Origin: Camellia lanceoleosa
Taxonomy: Eukaryota; Streptophyta; Magnoliopsida; Ericales; Theaceae
Length of the DNA stretch: 64,000 nucleotides
Direction of reading: 5' to 3'
Assembly: GCA_025200525.1 (NCBI GenBank)
Contig: CM045767.1
Span: 6,335,437-6,399,436, forward strand
The notes below the pieces were generated by a model. That model was not told the origin of the DNA. It ran no database searches and saw only the letters and a list, made by a program, of their open reading frames with translations. Numbering within the stretch: position 1 is the stretch's first letter; each line of letters begins with the position of its first letter. Below are positions 45,221-57,850 of this stretch, piece by piece. A program made the translations under genes and the position numbers.

Positions 45221-46628
45221 ATTTTTGCATTCTAAGTGCTTGATTTAATAAATGCTTAGAGAGTTTGAGATTACTAATATTTCTCGCCTTGGTCGCTTAG
45301 ATGTTTGATAAAATGTCTATATGCCAGTTCTGTAAGTTTTGGTATTCAGCTCTGTGAGAGTGATTTGAATTTACTACAATGCTTGGTAATCCGATTTTTT
45401 ATGGCCTGACGGACGATGTCGTTCTGGTACATTCGGGCTCAATTTGGGCTACACAAATTTGAGCGACCTTACATTTTTCTTGAATTTAAGGTGTTTGATG
45501 AAATGTTTACACGTTGAATTTTCAGGTGTTAGATTAATTGTTTGGGTGCTAGTTCTTCTGATGCAATCTGATGTCAGTTGAAAACAAAATTTTGGGCCTT
45601 TGTACTATTTTCTTGATGCGTTCTCGGTTGTGCATTTTGGTACAAGCTGTGAGTGTGTTATGAATTTTAGTTCTTCAATATAATGTTTAGCCGTGTTTGG
45701 TTTTTATGAATTTTAGTTCTTCAATATAATGTTTAGCCGTGTTTGGTTTTTAAAGTTGTTGTCTTGATTACTGGAGAAATCCTTCATGCTGCACTTTGCA
45801 TTTTAGTTGTTCGACAAAGTGATTGTGTGACAGTCCTTTTTAAATGCAATGTGATGTCTAGTTGAAGACGGTCTCAAAACCAGTACCAGTTTCATACTTT
45901 TTGGGCATTTGTTCTCTTTCTTGATGTGTTTGATTGTGCATTTTGGTAAACACTGCAGTGTGGTATGAATTTTAGGTGTTTGATAAAAGAAAAATGCTAT
46001 TTACCATGATTTTTTGTCCTGAAAATTATTTGAGGTGTATGGTGTAGATTTAAATTTTTTGGGATGTGGGCTTACACTCAGAATAATTGTGGTCCATAGA
46101 TGTGTTATTTTGGGTATTTTTTCTGGGTGAGTAGTTTTGTTGTAGATAATATGTTCAGTTACGTGGTTTAAAGTTATGTTTTTTAGGACTCTCTACTCTA
46201 GACGAGGACTCTTTATAAGCTGTCTCAAAACAGATCTTCTACTTGGGGCTCATACTCTTCTCATATTTGTTCACTGATTAGAATTGAACCTGGATGTCAC
46301 ATGTTAAAACTTCCTAACTTCCTTTTTTAAGGTTGCATCCATTCAAGCAATTATGAGATAAAATAATGGAACTGGTCTCAAAATTGTTTGCACCATGTCC
46401 TTGGTCATGTTAAGCATTAGAGTTGCAAGTAAATATACTCTGCTTTCATATTTAAATAAACTCCATCTACTTAATTCTTATCACAGAGGTCTTTGTGCTT
46501 CTTCTACAAGCACCATGGATTAGAAGTATGCCATGATGTAATTTATTCACTTCACTAAGAAGGGTTATACTAATTATTAGATAAATTATTATGTGGCATA
46601 CACGGGCAATACAATGCTCACATATCCT
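45221..46628. other. Intergenic DNA between U1 and the ATPase gene
   Basis: T-rich and without a recognisable gene. A 46-bp direct duplication (ATGAATTTTAGTTCTTCAAT...) occupies 45660-45751. CTGAATGTA-type snRNA repeats are absent. Confidence 0.5.
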
Positions 46629-48603
46629 TCAAATCCTCCTCTTGCTCCTTCTCGTCTTCCTCTTATTATTCCTCGTTTTAATTTTAGTTTCAACCTTTAC
46701 TTCCTGGGTTTCTTTTGCTTGTTCATTTGCTTCTTTTTCTGATTCAGCATTGACTTTACCATGTTCTCTTTTCTTCTTGTGTAGGAATTTGATGAGTCCT
46801 TCAAGGGCTTTGTCGGCTTCTTCACTTTTCATGAGTTCTTCTGCAATCTCTGCCGGGGTTACTTCCACCTCTGTTATGAGCTTCTCGATTTCAGTAAACA
46901 TGGAGTGGTTGTTTAGACCGAGGTAGTTAGTGGCAAGGATCTTAAAACCACTAGGAGTGCAGTAGGACATGTGGATGTGCATGTCCATACGACCTGGTCT
47001 GAGCAATGCAGGGTCGAGTCTGTCTTTGTGATTTGTGGTAAATACAATTATCCTCTCGTCACCACAACTTGACCAGAGCCCATCAATAAAATTAAGTAGC
47101 CCCGATAGTGTCAACTGTCAATGAGAAAAAGAAACATCAATGAGGAAGCAAGACGCTAGTGTATGCACAAGCAATGAGAAGACAATTTTTTTTTGTTCTT
47201 GTTTTTTTGTTTTTTGAAAGATTGAACCAGAGTTGAAGCCAAGTTTATGGTAAGACGTCTAATAAATGCTATTAGCTAGAGTAGCCTGTCCATGGAACTA
47301 GGGCTATATTTTGGGATAGTTGAGATATAGAAAATTGAAAGACTAGATCTGTTATTAACTATAAATTGAATAGAAAAGTAGGTGGCTTGGCCTAATGTTA
47401 CGGCTTCTTGTTAGTGTTCTTGGTGGCGTGGGCTCTGCGTCATGAAAACAGTGGGCCTATTTGGTGGTTGTTTTCTTTTTCTATTTTTTGTTTCTGAAAA
47501 ACACAAAAACTTGTTTTGTGGATGTTTGAAAGGTGTATTGGCACAAAAATGAAAACAATGGACTCACCTGGCTGTCACTTTGATTGCATCCTCCAACTTG
47601 TCGGTTCTCAAAGTCACTACTGCAATCAATATCCTCGATCACAAGAATTGATCGGTTTGCAGTAGCGACTAAAAGCCTCCTAAGCTCTGAATTGCTCTGG
47701 AGACTCGTGAGCTCCAAGTCATAAATGTGAAATTTCAGATAGTTAGCCATGGCTGCAATCAAGCTTGACTTGCCTGTCCCCGGAGGGCCATACAACAAGT
47801 ACCCACGTTTCCACGCCTTCCCAATCCTCTTGTAGAACTTTCTTCTCTTCACAAACCTGTCCAAGTCATCTATCAATTCCTTCTTGAGAGTTGGATCCAT
47901 TGCCAATGTGTCAAATGTGGATGGATGGTCAAGATTGACTGAACCCCAAGCTCCTCCATCATATTCTCCATAGAAGTTTCCAAGTGAGTAGAGCTTCACA
48001 ACCTTGTTTTCTTCTTTTATAGCTTTTGACCTCTCCAATATAAATGGCAAGTAAGAGCTCAATACATTTTCTTTGTATTTTTGTGGAAGCTGAGCTCAAC
48101 CGATCTACGCTCAACCTTTTCAGAAGCGAGATAGCCTTCATAGTCGGTGCTTGTCTTTTGGGTCTCAGTACATATGGTTTGCCAAATGAGTTTGATATCT
48201 TCAAATGTATCCACAATCTTCTCGCCCTTGTTGATGGTGACAGAGAAGTCCTTTTCCTAGCTGCTTTGGACACCTTGAGCCGTGCAACAGAAGGGCTTAT
48301 TTTCGCCCTCAAGTACATTTCCGAGACCTCAAACATTTCATTTTTGGAGAACCCATTGAATTCATCAATGACAAGAGTCATTTGAGATGAAGAGAAGTTC
48401 CCCATTAGGCCAAGTTTGGATAAGATTTTCTCTTGGAGTTGTTGTGGTATGAGCTGATTGGTCAGGGTTTGGACTTCGTTGAGCACGGTCCTAACCAACA
48501 TGGCTGATGCAGCGAAAGTGGTGTATGTTGACAAAACCGATGTTGTTGAAGGCATGTTTGATAGAGAAAACATGGTTTTCAAATTTTGGAAAGTGGAAAA
48601 CAA
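46629..48603 (-). pseudogene. AAA-ATPase of the BCS1/AATP1 type, two frameshifts
   Basis: Two exons: 48603-47568 and 47114-46629. A GTGAGT...GACAG intron separates them, after SDSQ and before LTLSG. The N terminus has a membrane segment (TYTTFAASAMLVR) and the AAA-associated domain. The ATPase core follows: Walker A GPPGTGKS (about 47767-47790), Walker B ILVIEDID, then in exon 2 IIVFTTNHKDRLDPALLRPG (sensor and arginine finger), GRMDMHI and a basic K/R-rich tail. Plant relatives sit in mitochondrial or ER membranes and respond to stress. Two one-base shifts, near 48265 and near 48080, break the reading between LKVSKA and SSYLPFILERS; the stretch between them (DFSVTINKGEKIVDTF) lies in the third frame. 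The rest is well conserved, so this is a recent pseudogene or has sequencing errors. Confidence 0.87.
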
Positions 48604-48894
48604 AGAAGATCAAGAAAGCTCTGTTTTACTAGATTGTTGTGTGTTTGCTTGAATTGTGGCCATTCTGGGCAGATGGGTTTTATAGAACAAATATAGAGGA
48701 ATGAGCTTCCAATGGAAGCTCTTTGAAATTTATTCAAAGCAAAGACAACCCCCACTGGGTCACACTATTGAATTGAAATTGCTATGGAAGCCGAGGATGA
48801 CAGGTCAAACACAACAAAGTGCAATCTTCTCTAGCAATTCTCAGGTGGCTACCCACCATGGTCCAACTATGATGTACCAACAGTCGCATTGACG
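48604..48894. other. Upstream region of the ATPase gene
   Basis: Contains the probable promoter and 5' leader (minus strand). No specific element recognised beyond AT-rich sequence. Confidence 0.4.
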
Positions 48895-49470
48895 CAGGGC
48901 CGGCCTTGAGGTTTAGAGGGCCTAAGGCGAATTTCAGAAGTGGGGGCTCTTTTACATTGAAAAAAAAAAAAAAGTTTATGGATAAAACAGTAAGTTACAA
49001 CTTTTTTATTTGTTTGTAGCCATAAAAAAATTTACTTGCACATATAATCATTAAAATTATAAACAAAACAATTTAATGAAACAAAATTAGGGAAAAAAAT
49101 TATTCAATTAAAATTGATAAAGACCTAGGTAAAAAAATTAGGACAAAATTATTTATTCCACTAAAATCTAATAGATAAAGAAGGTAAAAAAATTAAAAAT
49201 TAGGGCTCATATATTGTATGTATTGTTCTTCTTGGGCCCAAATACTTTTTTTTTTTTTAATATATATTTTCATTTTAATATATATGGGCCAAACTACACT
49301 TATAAATAAATATGGACTAAACTATACATGGACTCAATAAAATATTTTGGGGCCTTTTAAATTGATCCTTAAAAAAAAAAAAAAAAAATATTGGGCCTAT
49401 AATATTTTACTAAATTTGGGGCCCTATTTTTGGACCAAAATTTTGGGGCCTTAGGCCAGGGCCGGCCCTG
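48895..49470. mobile_element. hAT-like MITE with CAGGGCCGGCC ends
   Basis: CAGGGCCGGCC(T)TGAGG at the left and CCAGGGCCGGCCCTG at the right form inverted ends, with AGAGGGCCTAAGGC / GGGGCCTTAGGCC just inside. CAGGG ends are typical of hAT elements. The interior is AT-rich with long A runs. The 8-bp target duplication is not clear. Confidence 0.7.
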
Positions 49471-49640
49471 CACTGGGGCACCATATTATAAAAAATTGGT
49501 AATTAAGATCCCTTTCTTTTACAGAATGAATCATAAAATTAGATATAATTTTCTCACATGCACTGGCAGAGCCCGTAAGGGACGAGTAGTTTGTGTGTTT
49601 TTTACCTATAGTTTCTAAAATATTTTCCAAATTGACCTAG

Positions 49641-49853
49641 GTCTCGTTTAGGAACAGATTATTTTAGTAACTTTTAAATTTTTTAGCTAAAATATGAGGT
49701 AAAAAAAATTTAGTATATTTGGAATGACTTTAATTTTTGACGAAAAGATGTGCAAAAAGTAGAGAGAAAAAAGAATTTTTAATTTTTTAGTATAAGTTAT
49801 AGAATTTTTAATTTTTTTTAATAATTTTTTGACTCTTAGGCCTCATTTATTTT
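49641..49853. mobile_element. MITE, degraded
   Basis: AGGTCTCGTTTAGGAAC and TCTTAGGCCTCATTTATT are approximate inverted ends, and ATTTTAGTAACTTTTAAATT has inverse partners. Same general family as 44697. Confidence 0.5.
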
Positions 49854-50550
49854 CAGAGGTAGAATAGAAGGGATTGATAGTGAGGGGATTAATAGTGAGG
49901 GGATTGTTAGTGAGGGAATTGATAGTGAGGGGATTAAGTAAAATTGTGTTTGTTTTGATGATAGTTGTTAGTGCAGGGATTGTTAAATTATTTTTATATA
50001 AAATAAACATAACATAATAAAACAAATAAAAAAATACAAAAACATTAAACATTAATGTTTTAAAAAAAAGGAATTTTTGGTGAAACCCCCATTTTGGGCC
50101 TTTTTATTAGGATAAAGGATAACCCAATCAATTTTCTTTCAAAAAGCCCTTGAGTAGGAAATGCCTATCTTAATAAGGACAGTTTATAATTTTTTTTTTT
50201 TTTTTTATCACAATATTGCCCTTCTATATATACGTATCATACATTTGAAATATTTGAAATTTGAGCTGAAGATCTCGCATGAACGAAATCAGGAATGAAA
50301 TCGATGAAGACGATCTCCAAATCTAAAGATCTCGTAGCCAAAGATCTCTCACTTGGTCAATAATAGACGATCTCGCCGCCGACAATCAACACTCTCAATT
50401 AAACGAGAGTTTCATTGAGATTTGTAATTGTTGATCGAGTTTTAGAAGTTTTTCTTCTCAATTAGATATGTTGATTAATTTGTTTGTTTGTTTGTTTTTT
50501 TCTTTTTTTTTGGATTTATTTTTGTTGTTTTTGATTTGATTTCATTTGAC
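49854..50550. other. Repeat-like DNA upstream of the palindrome array
   Basis: 49870-49935 has four ~17-bp copies of GGGATTGATAGTGAG. 50270-50400 has several GATCTC segments, with a G/C-richer stretch that could be the end of an unknown DNA element starting near 50070 (GAATTTTTGGTGAAACCCCC). No gene. Confidence 0.4.
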
Positions 50551-50872
50551 AGAACCAGAGTAAAATTTTACTCTGGTTCTATTGCTATGTTTTTTGTTTC
50601 AGATAATGAGAGTAAAATTTTACTTTGATTTTATTGCTCTGTTTTTTGTTTCAGATAATGAGAGTAAAATTTTACTCTGGTTCTATTGCTTTGTTTTTTG
50701 TTTCAGATAATGAGAGTAAAATTTTACTTTGGTTCTATTGCACTATTTTTTGTTTCAGATAATAAGAGTAAAATTTTACTCTGATTCTATTGCTCTGTTT
50801 TTTGTTTGAGAGAATTAGAATAAAATTTTACTTTGGTGTTAGAATGATAGTAAAATTTTACTGTCAAGAGGT
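50551..50872. repeat. 52-bp tandem array built on palindrome AGTAAAATTTTACT
   Basis: The 14-bp palindrome AGTAAAATTTTACT starts at 50559, 50611, 50663, 50715 and 50767, exactly 52 bp apart, with degenerate copies near 50819 and 50849. Between copies runs TCTATTGCTCTGTTTTTTGT and TTCAGATAATGAG. The first copy sits in a perfect 30-bp palindrome at 50551-50580. Confidence 0.93.
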
Positions 50873-50925
50873 GGTCATTTCCAAACACTTCAGCCGCCAC
50901 AAACATTGCCTCCGTTTTTTTACTT

Positions 50926-51262
50926 TTGTGCAGAGTAACATTTTACTTTTAGATTCAGAGTCTAACATTTTACTCGTTTTTCAGAGTAAAATTTTACTTT
51001 TATACAGAGTAAAATTTTACTTTTGTGCAGAGTCTAACATTTTACTAGTTTTTCAGAGTAAAATTTTACTTTTAGTTTCAGAGTGTAATATTTTACTCTT
51101 ATTCAGAGTAAAATTTTACTTTTATACAGAGTAAAATTTTACTTTTAAATTCAGGGTGTAACATTTTACTCTTAGATTCAGAGTGTAACATTTTATTCTT
51201 ATTTCAGAGTAAAATTTTACTTTTATGCAAAGTAAAATTTTATTTTTACATTCATGTCTCAA
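50926..51262. repeat. Continuing palindrome cluster, irregular spacing
   Basis: At least eight more AGTAAAATTTTACT copies, at about 17-50-bp spacing, alternate with variants (GTCTAACATTTTACT). They are joined by TTTTTCAG, TATACAG or TGTGCAG linkers. Isolated copies continue to about 51430. Confidence 0.85.
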
Positions 51263-52189
51263 GTTGTGTTGGTGACACATTATATGAGTTGTCAATCTTT
51301 GGCAAACCTAATAGTAAAAATTAACTCTAAAATATAGTAGAATGTTTCACTAAACCACAGTAAAATTTTATTAACACAAATTGACTTTTGGACTTGTGGT
51401 GTCAGTAAAATTTTACTTTGATTGATAGTAAATTTTTACTGTTAATTGTTTCATATTTCTCCATTTGGTTGTCACTTTGCAGTTTATAACTACAAAACTC
51501 AAAAGTACTGCCAATAAGACATCGTTCGAAAAGAGTTTTTTTGATTTATAAATGGTTGTCACCTACAATAATTTTAAGAAAAACCGTAATGTCAAATCAA
51601 AAGTTTATATTGTTTTTAAAGTGACATTTCAAATTGTTAGTAACAAATATTTTTTTTTCAAGTCAGTTTTTTGTTTCAAATCATTTTTCTTGCAAGTAAT
51701 TGTTTTTCAATTAATTTTAATTTTCATACACTGATTTTCCACCTATAATTTTTTTGGGTGAAAGAAATACAAGTGGCCATTCAGTTTTTTTTTTTGTTTT
51801 TTTTCCAAAAAAATAAATTTGCTATTATTGTATTACTAATTATTTTGTTTTCCAATTTTGTTTTGAAATACTTTTTTTGTCAATACATTGTCTTGTCAAA
51901 TACAACAATTTTGAATTACATTTATGTTTTTTGTAAATAGTAGTTTCAAATATTTTGTTTCGACGTAGAAAATTTTCAAATTAATTTATTTCATAAATTT
52001 GTTTATTTACAATTTTTTTTTAAAATGATATTGTGTATGTTCGCAATATCACAATTTTTAAAAAAAATTATTTTTTTTAAAATCAATTACCAACTGTAAA
52101 TAGTAATTTAGACAGATTTTTGTGTTCAAGAGCAAGTATGATGTCGTAATTTGTCTTCTATTATTTTAAAATTATACTACTTTGTTAAA
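51263..52189. other. AT-rich DNA downstream of the palindrome cluster
   Basis: No gene recognised. The rest of the Harbinger transposase would be expected here on the minus strand but is not seen. Confidence 0.45.
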
Positions 52190-53052
52190 TGTTTAATAAT
52201 TTTTACCAGGTGTGGGGTACGGGAAGCGATGTTTAGGCTTGGTTGTCACGTAGTGCAACACCCTATTGTCATACATGCTTTCGTCCCAACCGGCTGACAC
52301 AAAGGTGAAGCACAAATCAAAGTCGCATACGGCCAGTATATTCTGTGTTACGAAGTGGCGTACTCTTGCGAGACACGATCCATCACACCGTTTAGTGCAC
52401 CGATGCAGTCCTACGCAACACACCATTATTCAGAAAGTATAAATACAAAATTCAGGGTATATGTCGCCACTATGATATTTAAAATTTTATGGAAAGTGTC
52501 ACCTTGAATGGCCGGTACCGCCGTTGCGATTGTAAATGTGGGTGACCTCCTTGTTGCACTTGCTCGGGCGTAAGACTCCTACTATGAACCAATGTGAACG
52601 GTATCATAGCTTGCAAAACCTCATGGAAATTGCGTGACAATGTCTCCTTCGAGTATTGGAACCGTTCTTGCAAATCTTTTCAATCCATTCCCTGCAATGC
52701 ACAAATGAAAATGGCTACCTTCTCTTCCAGGAGAACGCCATGCTCATGCTGTGGCAGTGTCAATCCAAAACTGTGAAGTGCGTCGCATAACAACAAGAAC
52801 ATTGGTTTGGACATACTGACAGCATCTTCAAATCGGCCTTGGTGCCCGTTAAACAACTCATACATCCATAAATGTCCTGAAAGTATTGATGTATTTCGAG
52901 GGACTTTGTGATAATGATTGTAATAATATCTAGCTGCACTGTTCTATCAAGTTGTGATCAGTTTCAACCACCATTTCCCGCGCAATTTCACCGACAGCTT
53001 CCCGGGATGTAATACTTTGCAAGATGTGACTAGGACCAGCGTCATTCACCAT
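52190..53052 (-). pseudogene. PIF/Harbinger DDE transposase (HARBI1-like), broken
   Basis: Starts MVNDAGPSHILQSI. After a frameshift near 52940 it continues ARYYYNHYHKVPRNTSILSG, FNGHQGRFEDAVSMSKPMF, EEKVAIFICALQG, a stop, then QERFQYSKETLSRNFHEVLQ. These are the conserved N-terminal and helix-turn-helix segments of HARBI1-like proteins. A GTGACA...GTAG intron (about 52503-52411) leads to DCIGALNG, where the first catalytic Asp of the DDE triad (GALDG) is Asn. Then QNILAVCDFDLCFTFVSAGW and YDNRVL, keeping the second Asp. The reading ends at 52190 and the last catalytic residue is missing. It would have cut and pasted the element at TWA sites; it cannot now. Confidence 0.82.
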
Positions 53053-54719
53053 TTCTAAAAAATGGAACGCAAAATATACAAAAATAAAATGGGTGCTATG
53101 TACAAATGTAAGCACACAACTTCTGCAAAAACTATGGAAAATGAAAGAGTTTAAGGAAGAGGGAGTGTGCGAGAGAACCACACTGTCAACATATGATTAT
53201 ATAGACATATCCATGATACAAGGAGAGATGAGCTTTGGTGGTGGTGGGTACACTTTCTTGCATTTGAAGAAGTTCACTTGCTTGTGATAGTTGGGACAAG
53301 GACGGAGGGGCCTACGTCTATGATTCCCTCTCTTTTGGTTCACCCAAAAAATTTATTTGTGTTCAGGAAAGTGTATGTTGTGCATCCAAAAAAAAAGACA
53401 CCTTGTTTTGGTATAATTTTTTTAAAAACAATGTTCAGAAAATTCTATTTTGTTCCCATGCGTAATTTTTGTGTTATCTACCTTTTGTTCATATTTTATA
53501 GTCAAGTTTTTAAATTGGTAGACACACGTGACATGAATTTACAAAAACAGTAAGACAGTGTAACGGAAAAACGAAAATTGTATAAAAAATTAACACTAAT
53601 TGGGAACAAAGTTATGCTTGAAAACAAAGGTTATGGCAAGAAGGAAAATTTTAAACTGCGAAAATAAGGAATCAAAGGAAAGTGTACGTGTGTCATCAAC
53701 ACGACAATGGGTTTCCTAATAAATTTTACAATTTTAATCGTTTCAGTAATTTTAAAAAAATAAGTACATATAATAATATTTATTTGTAATGATCATTGAA
53801 AAAATCTACAGGACTCCAGTAGTGTGGGCAACTCCAGTTTTTCCGTTGTCTTTTTTTTTTTAATAATCTTTAATGATCTTTTTTTCAAAATTATATCAAA
53901 CTTTTTTTAAATTTTCAGCTCTGTTGCAAATGTGGAAAATAAAAAAATAATCAAAGATAAAAATGAAAAAAAGCACAACAAAAAATGCTAAACAAAACAG
54001 AGGAGTTTGGCACACAATATTTTTTTGTTAGCTAAAAATGATGTGAAATGGATTTAAAAAATTTTAAAAATGTTCTATCATAATTCAAAAATCTGCAGGA
54101 ATATGTACAAACCTGTTGAAAGTATGCATGATGAAAAAGTATTCACCGACAAAGCATTCCTTTGAAAAAAGTAGTAACACAGGTCAAGATTCCCATAATG
54201 AAATGTGCAGCATGCTCGGTTCTCTCAAGGCAATCTGCAACACCTACATCCATCTCTCTAAGGCTAGCATGTACTTTATTTGACACATCAAACCATCCCC
54301 TAACTAGAAGACAAACTACCAATTGCCACACTTTAATATTTTCTGTATTTATAACCTGTACCATATGTTCTCCACACCCAATCCTGCTATAACCAATGAT
54401 CCTCCACAAATAAAATTGAGGCAGAAAATCATGAAGTATATGAATGTCTACTACTCACTCACAACACCTAAAGATGCATACCAGAAATATAGGCATCAGA
54501 TAATACAAAATACACAACTGTGAATTCATTAATCACAGCTGTTCCAGAATTCCATGCACAAATTGCTAATATAATTCATTAAAGATACAGGCATGGGATA
54601 CATAGTTGTTTCAGAAAAGCATCCGTGTTGCATGCCTGTTGCATGTAATTCATTAATCCAACGGCTAATACAAATTATATGTATGAGATAATGCAAACTA
54701 CACACTTCTTTCAAGTGGC
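53053..54719. other. Spacer inside the Harbinger element
   Basis: AT-rich with no recognised domain. Short frames on both strands (for example 54143-54409) match nothing I know. Confidence 0.4.
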
Positions 54720-55080
54720 CAAAGATACACAAATTGCAAAATACACAGCTGTTCCACAATGCAAAATACACAAATTGCAACTCAAGAATAACCTGTTTCA
54801 CCAAATCAAGTACATGTTCCAAGTGGCCAAAGATACACAAATTTGAGGATACATAATGCATAGCTATTCCATAATGCGAAATACACAAAATTATGCAACT
54901 CAAGAATTTAGATAACCTGTTTCACCAAATCAAGTACATGTTTCAAGTGGCCAAAGATACACACATTGCAAAATCTGCAGCTGTTCCATAATGCACAGCT
55001 GTTCCATAATGCAAATTACACAAATAACAACTCAATAATTTAGATAACCTGTTTCACCAAAACAGCTGCAAGCATGTACT
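54720..55080. repeat. ~125-130-bp direct repeats, three imperfect copies
   Basis: ATAACCTGTTTCACCAAATC recurs at 54788, 54912 and (degenerate) 55044, each followed by AAGTACATGTT(T)CAAGTGG or a variant and preceded by CTGTTCCATAATGCAAA. Confidence 0.8.
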
Positions 55081-56099
55081 TGATAATAACATCAACATCA
55101 TCAAACAAACCAAGCGATAGATAAGGTCTTAAAAATTCCATGCACAATGTCACAGTTTTTGAGAAGGAAGAAAAAATGGCACACTGTTTGTTTGAAAGGA
55201 AAAAAAAAAAAAAAACAACACACAAACAAATTCCAACATGATAGAATTGCTAGACAATCTCAGAACCAGCCACCACCCATTCCGGAGTTTGCTGCTGATG
55301 GGCAACCCATACTTTGGGACTTCTTCATTTGCAGCCAGCTAATGACAGCCTCGTCTGTCAAAATCCGCACCATTATGGCTTGATTTTTCGGGTTGTCCAG
55401 TACCATCAAACCAAAAATAATTAGTGGGTCTTGCGGAACCAACCCTTCCAGTGAGTACAACCTTCTCATACACTTGTCAATGAGGTCCTGTGTCGAATCT
55501 CCGTAATCATGACGCACGCGGACTTCTCATTGTTGTAATTGAATTGAAGATGCAAGGTTTTCCATGCTACTCGCCAACAACGAAGCTCCCTCACTCTGCC
55601 TTTTTTTCCGCTGTGGGAGTGTTGTGCGAATAAATTTGCGTTTGCTCCCACCACTTGTTGGTGTGTCGTCAACGTTAATTGCCGACAACGTAGCGTGTAC
55701 GGTCGTCGGCGTGTCATCCTCTAGCGCAATAGGTTGGTGGATAGTGTCTTCATGCTGTGCGGTAGGCTAGAAAGCGGGCAAACCGCTGCTGTCCTCGCAA
55801 TCTTCTTCATCCATCGGCGAAGTACTGTCATCGGTTGCAATAGGTTCGAACGCTGCACTTGGTGTCCATGCATATTTTTTGGTTAACGTAGCGCCTTCAT
55901 ACATTCTTTGCATGAGGTCCATGTGCTCCAACGGTTTCGTTTTGAACTTGATTGCATTCTTGTCAACCAGGGAAAAAATGACATGAGCCTGTTTGTAACA
56001 TAATTCAATAGGAACATAATTCAACTTTCTAAGTTTGAAATTAATGTAAAATGACAACAGCTTGTTTGTTTCATTTTCAAAATATTTTTTTCTCAAAAA

Positions 56100-57850
56100 A
56101 TCAGAACAAGATTCATGGGGGGGGGGGAGGGGAGAACAAGTAGCTATTTTGATTTTTATTTATACTAACTGCTTCACTACTTTCTATGAAATAGTTTTTC
56201 AAACATGATTAGTCAACTTTGCTTCCTAAGATCTTTCTAAAAATCAGTAAAACAAATTTTTTAAAGTCAACTATGGACTCTGCAATGTTTGAATTGGTGT
56301 TTGGAAAATTGATAGTACAGCAGTTGCTTTTGTTCATCTTATTCAATATTTGAAATTATACATTAGCGGTTGGGGGGGCAAGTTTAGCCCTCGAATTTTA
56401 TATTCTCATGTCTCGTAATATTTATAGTCATTGAATTACATACGAATGTGAAGGTATGAATATTTGGAGACATAAATTAAGAACCGTGAATGTTTTTCAA
56501 TAGAGAAATTGAAAATTTTAAAGATAAAAAGATGTTGGGTCTCATCAGTAGGTTTTGAAATATATTGAAAATCAAATCATAAAGTTAGAAGATCATAGCC
56601 TGAGATGTTAAGAGTGATCCTACGTGTATAGAAAGAAATACATAGAGAAAGATCAAGGTATGACGTAGATTCTACGTGTAGAAGGAACTAAATTCAACAT
56701 AAAATTAAGATACATATTGATTTTTTTTTTCCCGTGCATGTAGCATTGTTGGAAAAGTTAAGGTCAAGAGCGTTAAATTAAATTTTTTGTCATCCAATTA
56801 ATTCATGAAAGTGACATCATTTTAAGTAACAAATATTGTGTTCAAGATTATATAGTTTTGATTTGTAATGTAATTGTCATTGAGAGGTTGTCATTGTCAT
56901 TTTTATTCGGGGTGTTCTTCTAAGAGATATCCCATTGCTAAGAACTTCAAACTAATACCCTTAAACATATCCATATCATCCACACCCAACACCACAATTT
57001 ACCCCTCAAAGCTTTCTTTCAATTCGCAAACTTTCTTCAATGTGTGGGGAAAGGACTTGATAGATTCAAGCCGACCCATATGAATCCCAGCAAGGAGGAT
57101 CTGCATACTAACTGTTCTACCATAGTATTCTAACCCAATGTACCCCCTACTAGAATGATAATCCAAACCCAACATTCTACTATTTTCATTTCTAACTCAA
57201 TCAAAATATTTACAGCAGGTTGTTCAAGTCTATAACAATTTGATACCCATTCCAAGACCAATAAGCAGACTATTCACGAGATGCTAAACCTTGCTATTAA
57301 ATATAACAAGGCAATGCAGGAAGAGGATGAGTTGCCACTAGAAAAACTCGGAATTTGCAAATGTGGGAAGACAGGAAGCCAAAAAACATCTTGAAGAACA
57401 TGTCTCCAACTTGATGTCTTCAAACATAATTCAGACTTTGGGCACCATGGTTGACGTAGTTGTGTTCTAGGGTTCAGTGTTTGATTCTCCACAGGATTGC
57501 ATTTTAGTGGCACTTAAAAAGTTGAAAACACTGTGGGTATGATCAAAACTCCTTGAACTGCTACAAATGTTTCATTATTTACGTAGAATCATAGGTGGAA
57601 CAAAGCTTATGTGGGTAAGCAATGCTATCATGAAATAGTTTTTGATCTTACTCAGTTGTCTCTTCCTAATTTGTTTTTCTAGTTAGGTTTGATCTGAATA
57701 TTCTTCTAAGCTACATTCCGTTGAATGTTCTTTGTATATTCAATTGTGTATCAATACAATATGTACATCTAATATATAATATATATATATATAGCAATTC
57801 TAGACCTAATCCTAAACAGTAATAGAAAACAAGAATAATGCTTCTAATAT
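56100..57850. other. Intronic or inserted DNA in Harbinger ORF1
   Basis: AT-rich, no gene recognised. G-run at 56119-56133. Direct similarity to other parts of the window not seen. Confidence 0.45.

Noticed and set aside
48044..48385. 113-codon plus-strand frame
   Set aside because: Shadow of the AAA-ATPase exon on the minus strand.
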